Below, piece by piece: positions 1 through 5,803 of a stretch of 10,022 nucleotides of DNA. The position numbers and the translations under genes are program-made. Numbering within the stretch: the stretch's first letter is position 1; each line of letters starts with the position of its first letter. Source of the DNA: Candidatus Zymogenus sp. (lineage in GTDB: Bacteria > Desulfobacterota > Zymogenia > Zymogenales > Zymogenaceae). The notes under the pieces were generated by a model. That model made no database searches. It saw nothing but the letters and a program-made list of their open reading frames with translations, and was not told where the DNA came from. The DNA is taken from assembly GCA_030613285.1 (NCBI GenBank), contig JAUWME010000043.1, positions 1 through 10,022 on the forward strand, given 5' to 3'.

Positions 1-2
1 CC

Positions 3-440
3 GGTGGCGCGCCCTATCAGGATACTATGTCTGCCAGCGAGACAGTAATAGAGTACCAAGGTTTGGACGCAGGCGGTGGAACTATGGAAATGAGTGGAGG
101 CGGCAGGCCCGACAGGACAGTCCTTATTTCCGAACGGGACATTGTTCCTGTAACGGGATGGTTGATTGTAACCTCAGGCGACAAGAAGGGAGAGCGTTTT
201 GATATTAGGGGGAGCGAGGCAAATCTGGGACGTGGAGCAGAATGTGAAGTGGTTTTAGACAACGATACGGTTTCTAAAAGCCATGCAAAGATCAGAAACG
301 AAGATGGAAAATATATCCTCTACGATCTGGCGAGCAGAAACGGGACGTTCCTAAACGACAAGAAGATCAGCAAGGCCCAGTTGAGAGATGGTGACGAGAT
401 TACTCTGGGTGAGTTGAAAATGATATTCAAGAGCTTATAG
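3..440 (+). CDS. FHA-domain protein, C-terminal part (5' end outside window)
   Basis: This is a forkhead-associated (FHA) domain, which binds phosphothreonine peptides. The frame is open to the left edge of the window, so 145 residues are visible and the true start is probably upstream. An ATG at 27 exists, with only a weak AGGA before it, and could be an internal methionine. The FHA core spans roughly the last 95 residues. It has the Gly-Arg pair of NLGRG, the Ser-x-x-His of SKSH and the Asn-Gly of SRNGTF, so all canonical binding residues are present. The part before it is low in structure and carries threonines in acidic/hydrophobic settings (SETVIEY, DRTVLIS). The FHA part closely resembles the tail of the VWA-FHA protein encoded at 758-2245 (shared NEDGKY, DLAS, NGTF, KKI, DGD). 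The missing N-terminal part may therefore be a similar VWA-plus-membrane arrangement, but this is inference. The FHA assignment is firm; the full architecture is unknown. Confidence 0.85.
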   Translation, partial: GGAPYQDTMSASETVIEYQGLDAGGGTMEMSGGGRPDRTVLISERDIVPVTGWLIVTSGDKKGERFDIRGSEANLGRGAECEVVLDNDTVSKSHAKIRNEDGKYILYDLASRNGTFLNDKKISKAQLRDGDEITLGELKMIFKSL

Positions 441-455
441 CTGATAGCCGATAGT
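435..455 (+). repeat. Three 7-bp tandem units over the stop codon of the first gene
   Basis: The units ttatagc, tgatagc and cgatagt follow each other directly. The first contains the TAG stop (438-440). They share the core ATAG. The repeat is short and imperfect and may be a replication-slippage trace. Confidence 0.4.
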
Positions 456-757
456 TTATGGGAGGCACCCAAATATATATAAAGGTCGGCCATTGGATGG
501 TTGCCCATATCTGGTGCAATTGTGCTTTGGGGGTTTTGAGATTTTGAGGTTTCTTGATGTTAGTTTAAACTGCTTGATACTTGAGGTTTTGATTATGTTC
601 TTAATTTGATCTTTGATTTAAACAATTCATGGCAAATTACAGTAATATTATAGTAATATAGAATGTTTAAATGTTGTTTGATACTACAATGATAAGCGGT
701 TTCAGTGTAATATTACATTAAAGCTAAATTAAAACAATTTTTTTTGGGGGGTTAGAT
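441..757 (+). other. AT-rich intergenic region with likely promoter and operator-like repeats
   Basis: These 317 bases hold no convincing ORF. The first part has no clear terminator; a small CCAT/ATGG hairpin near 490-500 lacks a T-run. From about 600 the sequence is very AT-rich. AGTAATAT occurs at 641-648 and again at 652-659, 11 bases apart (one helical turn). A perfect 12-bp palindrome, TGTAATATTACA, lies at 706-717 and shares the GTAATATTA core with the first copy. A TACAAT -10-like hexamer sits at 685-690, without a good -35 at the right distance. The region most likely holds the promoter of the VWA-FHA/PP2C pair. The exact start cannot be fixed by eye. Confidence 0.4.
706..717. promoter_or_regulatory. 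12-bp perfect palindrome upstream of the VWA-FHA gene (possible operator)
   Basis: TGTAATATTACA is its own reverse complement and lies 41 bases before the start codon at 758. Two AGTAATAT copies about 60 bases upstream share its core. A dimeric regulator could bind here, but AT-rich palindromes of this size also arise by chance. Confidence 0.3.
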
Positions 758-2245
758 ATGAAGCGTCTAATGAAAGTCATGACAGTTTTTCTGTTTGCTT
801 TTACCTTATTGGTTTCGGCAACAGCAGTCAAAGCTGAGTATAGCGTAAAGATAAATCAGATCGATACAACAAATTTCCCGGAGATAAAGGCATACGTCTC
901 CATTGTGGACGACACCAGTAAACCAGTAAAGGGTCTGTTGGAAAACTACTTTAATATACTGGAAGATGGAGCTCCGGGGCCAACAGATTTTAAAATCGAA
1001 TCGATGCTCCTTTCTGGAGAGCCCATTGCCGTTGTCCTTGCCATCGACACCAGCGGGAGTGCGAGGGGAAAAGTGATAAAACACGCCAGAGAGGCCGCTT
1101 TCGAATTTGTGGAGGGGCTGGGGGAAAACGACCTTGTGGCCATTGTCGATTTTAATGACCAGGAACATATAATATCAGAATTTACATCGGACAAAGAGAC
1201 ACTAAAAAAGGCTATCGAGGGGCTTAAAGTCTCTGGGACAAGGACCGCTCTCTACGATGCAATTTATAAGGCCCTGGAGATGGCCTCAAGACCTGCACTC
1301 CCTTTTCGTAGGGTGGTTATTGTCCTGTCGGATGGAAAGGACGAGGGGAGCGCACTGACGATTAGTGATGGCATAACGAAAGCCCAAGCTTCGAACATCC
1401 CTGTTTATACGATAGGGCTGGGGTCGAAAGTGGACAACAAGCCTCTTGCGAGGATTTCCAGACTTACCGGTGGAATTTCTCTTCTTGCACCGACTTCGGC
1501 AGACCTTGCAACGCTCTACGATATGATATCGGAACAGCTGAAAAACCAGTATATCCTCAAATATGTCTCAAGTTCCATCAACGGTGACGGCCAGCAGCAC
1601 ACCCTGGGGCTCTCTGTGACTATTGGAGATTCTATATTCAAAGATGAAAGGGTTTTTACAGCGCCCAAGACAACAGCCACCACGATGGGAACTTGGCTTT
1701 GGATTGCCGTTGTCGTATTGATAATTATGATAATTATCTTGATTATTGTGGTGGTGACCCGAACGAGAGCGTCGGGAGGACTTAAGGGGGAATCATCTCC
1801 GGGGTCGGCCACCATTTCTGAATCAATGACCATTATCGATTCTGAAATGGGAGGTGATGAGACAGTAATGCAGTCCATAAGGAGAGAAGGGGGGGCGCAT
1901 CCACCGGATAAGACAATCATTATGAAGGGTATGGGCGAGGATTTTGTCAGCGCATGGATTGAGATTACAAAAGGCCCCGATAAGGGAAAGAGCTTTAACC
2001 TGAAAGAGGAGAGGACGAAGATTGGCAGGAGTGGCGCTTGCGAAATCTCCCTTTCTGACGATACAATTTCTCGTGAGCAAGCCGTCATCGTCAACGAAGA
2101 TGGTAAATATCGACTCACAGACCTTGCGTCTGCAAACGGCACCTTTGTAGATGGCAAAAAGATTACCACGAGGGTTATCAAAGACGGAGACAAGATAGGT
2201 TTTGGGAACACCGAGGTGGTTTTGAAGACAGTCAAAAGTAAATGA
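758..2245 (+). CDS. Exported VWA-domain / transmembrane / cytoplasmic FHA-domain protein
   Basis: This 495-residue membrane protein probably couples an extracytoplasmic von Willebrand A domain to a cytoplasmic phosphothreonine reader. Residues 1-26 form a signal peptide (KR start, hydrophobic stretch, VKA end). The VWA domain lies at about 88-265 and has an intact metal site: Asp97-x-Ser99-x-Ser101, Thr163 in SGTRTALYDA, and Asp192 in LSDG. A long hydrophobic helix spans about 313-334, followed by basic TRTR, which fits N-outside/C-inside topology. A linker at 340-395 has threonines in DETVMQS and PDKTIIMK that could be phosphorylated (inference). The FHA domain covers about 398-492, with Gly423-Arg424, Ser438 and Asn460-Gly461; the usual His of Ser-x-x-His is Gln441. 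The start is supported by a G-rich ribosome-binding site at 746-751. The PP2C gene follows after 14 bases, so the two are probably co-transcribed. The ligand of the VWA domain is unknown. Confidence 0.92.
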   Translation: MKRLMKVMTVFLFAFTLLVSATAVKAEYSVKINQIDTTNFPEIKAYVSIVDDTSKPVKGLLENYFNILEDGAPGPTDFKIESMLLSGEPIAVVLAIDTSGSARGKVIKHAREAAFEFVEGLGENDLVAIVDFNDQEHIISEFTSDKETLKKAIEGLKVSGTRTALYDAIYKALEMASRPALPFRRVVIVLSDGKDEGSALTISDGITKAQASNIPVYTIGLGSKVDNKPLARISRLTGGISLLAPTSADLATLYDMISEQLKNQYILKYVSSSINGDGQQHTLGLSVTIGDSIFKDERVFTAPKTTATTMGTWLWIAVVVLIIMIIILIIVVVTRTRASGGLKGESSPGSATISESMTIIDSEMGGDETVMQSIRREGGAHPPDKTIIMKGMGEDFVSAWIEITKGPDKGKSFNLKEERTKIGRSGACEISLSDDTISREQAVIVNEDGKYRLTDLASANGTFVDGKKITTRVIKDGDKIGFGNTEVVLKTVKSK

Positions 2246-2259
2246 TAAGGTAGAAATAA

Positions 2260-4122
2260 ATGGGCTATAAGGATGATGCCCCGACAAAAGATATTGCTGA
2301 TGCTCCAACAAAAGATATTCCTAATGCTATGATTAGTGATATTACTTTTGCAAGCCTCACCGACGTAGGATTAGTCAGGGATCACAATGAGGATTACTAC
2401 GGCTTTTTCGAGCCGGATGGTGAAGGACTCCTTACCACAAAGGGGAGGCTCTTTGTGGTGGCCGATGGGATGGGAGGGCACGCCGCCGGGGAGGTTGCCA
2501 GCCAGATTGCAGTCAAGACCATTGGGAAAATCTACTTTTCGGTTGGTGCCAATGTCGATATCGCAGAGGCGTTGAGGACGTCCATAGAGGCGGCAAATGG
2601 TGAGATTATTGACGAGGCGAGGAAAAATCCAGAGAAGGAGGGGATGGGAACTACCGTCAGCGCCCTTTCACTTGTAGGGAATAGCGCCGTTGTTGCCAAT
2701 GTCGGGGATTCCAGAACCTATCATATTCGAGACAATGACATTACCCAAATCTCCCATGACCATTCATGGGTGATGGAGCAAGTCAGGGCGGGAGAGCTAA
2801 CTCCTGAACAGGCGGAAAATCACCCCTACGGCAACGTCATCACCAGAAATCTGGGTTCAAAAACAACGGTGGAAGTCGATACCTTTGGCCCCATTGATGT
2901 AATGGCTGACGATATTTTTCTCCTGATGAGTGATGGTCTTTCAGGATTGGTAAAAGACGATGAACTTTTGGCGCTTGCAACATCTTTTCCCCCTAAAAAA
3001 GCGGCAGAAAAGATGGTGGCGCTGGCAAAGAAGCGGGGCGGACATGACAATATCACCATTCAGATTGTCAAGATAAACGGTGCAGTTGATAAGATGGTGG
3101 GAAAGACTGGGGTGATAAGGGTGAGAAAGAGGCCACTGAACATTGTTGCTGTGGCTTTGGCGCTCCTTACAGTTGTGCTTGTGGTGGCGGCGGTCTTTCT
3201 GTTGTCAAAGCTAAAGACGCCTATTGAACCCCCAGATGCCGTTCCATCGGTTTTTGATGTCAATGTTGTAAATCCTGTGGGGATGGTTTTTGGAGATGGG
3301 ATGCTCCATATACTGGATGTGGAGTCTATTGTAACCTGTGATCCAATTCTTCCTCCTAACACCGAAACATCGAAGCGCAATGTGAACAAAATCCCCCTGC
3401 CCGAAAAGATTGGAAAGCCTCTGGCGATAATGTATGCCGAAACTCTGCCAACTGTTACGACTCTGGAGGTTATGGGGATTTTAGAAAATGAAGATAAGAG
3501 AAAGGATACCATCTCGTTTTCGACCTACAACCTTGACAAAAGCGAGTGGTCTGATGGGGCAACCTTTAAAGTCCCTGTTGGGAAAAGAGAGACACCATCG
3601 GCTATGATGTCGCTTGACAATAATATTTATTTTATATTTTCGGGGAGGCTCTTTTGGGCTTCTACGGTGGGTAAAAGCAAAATCGAAGAGGAGTGGGAAC
3701 TCAAAGACCCCGCCGTTGGATTTGCGTTTCCATTTTACGAGAACGATTCAAAGTTTGTAAGTCCCCCAGGGTTCATCTACATGGATGGGGGGAGGTTTAA
3801 TCTCCTTCATGCGGGGGAGAGGGTATCGAGAGAGATTTGTCCAGATTCAGAGCCTTTTTCCGTCAAGATTGTTGACACCAAAATGATTGGGGAGGGGGAC
3901 TTGTCTATTGCATCGACAGACGAGATGTATCGGGTTGATCTGATAAAAAAGGAGATTTATAAGGTACCAGCTCCGCCTGATGGACTAAATGGAAATATTG
4001 TAAAGATCGCCATTGGCGGGGATGTCTTGTATCTCCTTGTAAAAGGCGACGATGGTCAATACAAAATTGTCCCTGTGGGAGATGTCCACGGGGTGGGGGC
4101 AGCCGAGCCTCTCTGCAAATAA
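2260..4122 (+). CDS. PP2C-type Ser/Thr protein phosphatase with membrane anchor and C-terminal extracytoplasmic domain
   Basis: This 620-residue protein is expected to remove phosphate from phosphoserine/phosphothreonine using two metal ions. Residues 1-22 are an unusual leader with the heptapeptide DAPTKDI twice (6-12 and 14-20). The PP2C domain spans about 28-272 and has all main motifs: RDHNEDYYG (metal Asp45), VADGMGGHAAGE (Asp69, Gly70), GMGTT, NVGDSR (Asp150), SDGLS (Asp225) and GGHDNIT (Asp263, Asn264), so it should be active. Basic residues 287-291 precede one transmembrane helix at about 292-315. The C-terminal 300 residues (about 320-620) would then lie outside the inner membrane. 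This part is rich in short beta-like stretches and has cysteines at 360, 527 and 619. I do not recognise its family; it may be propeller-like and act as a sensor. The start at 2260 follows an AAGG 9 bases upstream. It forms a pair with the VWA-FHA gene just upstream and is a natural antagonist of a Ser/Thr kinase not seen here. Confidence 0.93.
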   Translation: MGYKDDAPTKDIADAPTKDIPNAMISDITFASLTDVGLVRDHNEDYYGFFEPDGEGLLTTKGRLFVVADGMGGHAAGEVASQIAVKTIGKIYFSVGANVDIAEALRTSIEAANGEIIDEARKNPEKEGMGTTVSALSLVGNSAVVANVGDSRTYHIRDNDITQISHDHSWVMEQVRAGELTPEQAENHPYGNVITRNLGSKTTVEVDTFGPIDVMADDIFLLMSDGLSGLVKDDELLALATSFPPKKAAEKMVALAKKRGGHDNITIQIVKINGAVDKMVGKTGVIRVRKRPLNIVAVALALLTVVLVVAAVFLLSKLKTPIEPPDAVPSVFDVNVVNPVGMVFGDGMLHILDVESIVTCDPILPPNTETSKRNVNKIPLPEKIGKPLAIMYAETLPTVTTLEVMGILENEDKRKDTISFSTYNLDKSEWSDGATFKVPVGKRETPSAMMSLDNNIYFIFSGRLFWASTVGKSKIEEEWELKDPAVGFAFPFYENDSKFVSPPGFIYMDGGRFNLLHAGERVSREICPDSEPFSVKIVDTKMIGEGDLSIASTDEMYRVDLIKKEIYKVPAPPDGLNGNIVKIAIGGDVLYLLVKGDDGQYKIVPVGDVHGVGAAEPLCK

Positions 4123-4303
4123 GAAATGGGATGGTGGCATTAAAATTGAATATCTGCACCTAACAATAAGAGAAGGGTCTCTTTGAAGCGTATAGCAGGG
4201 CGAGGGTAGAATATCAACTTTAAAACGTTCAGCACAGTGAGGACAACAGCTGCCGTAGGGAGTGTGGGGCGATAGTTTAAAACCAAACTTGGGAAAATGC
4301 CTT

Positions 4304-4341
4304 ACCCCTCTTATCTTATAGGCTAATGAGGGTGGTTTTTG
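4304..4341 (+). terminator. Candidate Rho-independent terminator
   Basis: CCCTCTTA (4306-4313) can pair with TAA-T-GAGGG (4324-4332), leaving one bulged T and a 10-base loop. Five T residues follow at 4336-4340 after a short TGG spacer. It lies about 180 bases after the PP2C stop codon, so it could end that transcript or an RNA made from the intergenic region. The bulge and spacer make it imperfect. Confidence 0.45.
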
Positions 4342-4467
4342 TATTAATCAAAAAAATCGAAGAAAGGCCTTTTTTTCCACCTTTGACCCTTCATTAGTAA
4401 ATCTTTTGAAAGGAGCTGACCTTGATAACAGATAAAACAATGATTTTTGTATTTATGTAAAAAAAGC

Positions 4468-4496
4468 TTGTATTTCTGTATTACTTTTGATATACA
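4468..4496 (+). promoter_or_regulatory. Candidate extended -10 promoter for the liv operon
   Basis: TTGTAT (4468-4473) is separated by 17 bases from TATACA (4491-4496). A TG at 4488-4489 gives the TGnTATACA extended -10 form. Matches to the sigma-70 consensus are 3/6 for the -35 and 4/6 for the -10. It would start transcription near 4503, giving a leader of about 110 bases before the LivM-like start codon. Confidence 0.4.
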
Positions 4497-4523
4497 AAGG
4501 CAATTCCAAAAAATATTCTACAT

Positions 4524-4561
4524 CCTCATCTTCACGCTCAACTCTTCACACCTCATCTTCA
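4524..4561 (+). repeat. 11-bp direct repeat in the liv operon leader
   Basis: CCTCATCTTCA occurs at 4524-4534 and at 4551-4561. A related CTCAACTCTTCAC stretch lies between them, so three pyrimidine-rich CTCA...TTCA units sit in a row. The function is unknown. Confidence 0.4.
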
Positions 4562-4614
4562 AATGAATGCGCAATATCTGCAAAATCTGAAAAGTGTTTA
4601 AATAAAGGGATTTT

Positions 4615-5769
4615 ATGGATTTAAAACGAAACTATTATGAGGATATCAAGCTCATCAAGAGCAATTTTATTGGTATCTGGGGTTTCTTACTACTTGTTTT
4701 TCTTTTCTTCTTCCCGCTGTTTGTCGAAAATTTCTCTGCGCATATCGCCAGCGTTCTCCTAATAAACGTAATAATTGCTATTGGTCTAAATATCCTTGTG
4801 GGATATACGGGGCAGGTATCCCTTGGACATGCGGGTTTTCTTGCCATCGGCGCCTATACTTCTGTCATCTTGGTGATGAAGGCAGGTTTCCCATTTTTAG
4901 TTGCACTGCCGTTGGCGGGTCTTATGTCGGCACTTTTTGGTTTCATGTTGGGGCTTCCGGCCTTGAGGATGGAGGGGCCATATCTTGCCATTGCCACGCT
5001 GGGTTTTGGGATTGCCATTGAGCAGATACTTGGGGTTTGGGATACCGTCCTTGGACTCTTCGTCGGATTTGTAAATTTCTTCGTCAATCTGCCCGCTCAC
5101 ATCGCTTTTATTTTTACCAGAGCCGAGAGTGCCGAAAAGTTTATTCCAACTCTCGATATTGGGCCGACACTGGGATTTCTTGAGGGACTGACTGGCGGCA
5201 GGATGGGCCTTAAGACCCCCACCTTTTCCATCTTTGAGACAATGGATACAGAAATTGCCCTGGGGTTTATTAAGCTGACATCAGATAAGCAGATGTACTA
5301 TTTTATCCTCTTTATTACCGTCATCCTCGTCCTCTTTGCAATCAATCTGATGAAATCGAGAATTGGAAGGGCCTTTATTGCCATCAGGGACAGTGAGGTG
5401 GCGGCTCAGCCCGTGGGGGTAAACCTTACATACTACAAGACATTCGCCTATGCAATTTCCGCCTTCTATGCCGGGGTGGCCGGGGCGCTGGGGGCGCATA
5501 TGTTTCAGTTTATAGCGCCCGTTCAATACAACCTGATTGCCTCCATTACGATGCTTGCAATAATCGTTGTAGGAGGGCTTGGCTCCATCGTTGGCGCAAT
5601 TCTTGGGGCCATCCTCTTTACAATCCTCCCCCAAATCCTTTCAAAATATGGGGAGTATAATATTATAGTTACCGGGGCCATTATGGTGGTAATAGTTATG
5701 CTTGAGCCCTTGGGTCTTAGAGGGATATGGATCAGGATAAAAATATACTGGAAGATGTGGCCGTTTTAG
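4615..5769 (+). CDS. livM: Branched-chain amino acid-type ABC transporter permease, LivM family
   Basis: This is one of two inner-membrane permeases of a HAAT/Liv-family importer. The LivM family is shown by NILVGYTGQVSLGHAGFLAIGAY split over residues 59-81, by LRMEGPYLAIATLGFG (118-132), by the cytoplasmic coupling loop RIGRAFIAIRDSEVAAQPVGV (249-269), and by the late glycine-rich GGLGSIVGAILGA (320-332). The protein has 384 residues, longer than the roughly 300-350 usual for LivM. The excess lies mainly at about 143-189, between the VWD segment and EGLTGGRMGL, which are normally close together. This insert contains a hydrophobic stretch (about 145-168) followed by a polar one. The start is supported by AAGGG at 4605-4609, and the N-terminal residues are polar before the first helix at about 20-37. 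It is first in the operon; livH follows after 34 bases. The family is certain; substrate specificity is not known. Confidence 0.92.
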   Translation: MDLKRNYYEDIKLIKSNFIGIWGFLLLVFLFFFPLFVENFSAHIASVLLINVIIAIGLNILVGYTGQVSLGHAGFLAIGAYTSVILVMKAGFPFLVALPLAGLMSALFGFMLGLPALRMEGPYLAIATLGFGIAIEQILGVWDTVLGLFVGFVNFFVNLPAHIAFIFTRAESAEKFIPTLDIGPTLGFLEGLTGGRMGLKTPTFSIFETMDTEIALGFIKLTSDKQMYYFILFITVILVLFAINLMKSRIGRAFIAIRDSEVAAQPVGVNLTYYKTFAYAISAFYAGVAGALGAHMFQFIAPVQYNLIASITMLAIIVVGGLGSIVGAILGAILFTILPQILSKYGEYNIIVTGAIMVVIVMLEPLGLRGIWIRIKIYWKMWPF

Positions 5770-5803
5770 ACTTTACAATCAATTACAACCGATAGGAATA
5801 AAA

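Larger units (their letters stand above)
4123..4614 (+). other. Gene-free 492-base region: possible small RNA or long 3' UTR, then promoter region
   Basis: No credible protein gene is present. The first half, up to about 4340, is richer in G and C than the rest. It holds short inverted repeats, for example AGTTT 4274-4278 with AAACT 4285-4289, and ends in a hairpin plus T-run, so it may be a structured 3' UTR or a small RNA. I compared it by memory with 6S, SRP, tmRNA, RNase P, T-box and common riboswitch cores and saw no match. The second half is AT-rich, has a 10-bp palindrome AAAGGCCTTT at 4363-4372, a candidate promoter at 4468-4496, and an 11-base direct repeat near the 5' end of the expected transporter transcript. 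Confidence 0.5.

Noticed and set aside
512..526. Sigma-54-like sequence TGGTGC...TGCT
   Set aside because: The GG and GC elements are 11 instead of 12 bases apart, which sigma-54 promoters do not normally tolerate.
1717..1750. Repetitive ATAATTAT-like DNA that could be an inverted repeat
   Set aside because: It encodes the Ile/Val-rich transmembrane helix of the VWA-FHA protein, so the pattern is explained by codon composition.
1516..2235. Long minus-strand open frame of 239 codons opposite the VWA-FHA gene
   Set aside because: It lies entirely antisense to a gene with clear domains, has a Ser/Pro/Ile-rich low-complexity translation, no ribosome-binding site worth noting and no recognisable motif.
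3060..3512. Minus-strand open frame of 150 codons opposite the phosphatase gene
   Set aside because: Shadow of the PP2C gene: no motif, Ser/Thr-rich composition expected from reading a coding strand backwards.
4301..4340. CTTATC followed by GAGGGTGG, recalling SAM-I or T-box riboswitch pieces
   Set aside because: The rest of the SAM-I core and the T-box UGGNACCGCG sequence are absent; the stretch is better read as a terminator hairpin.
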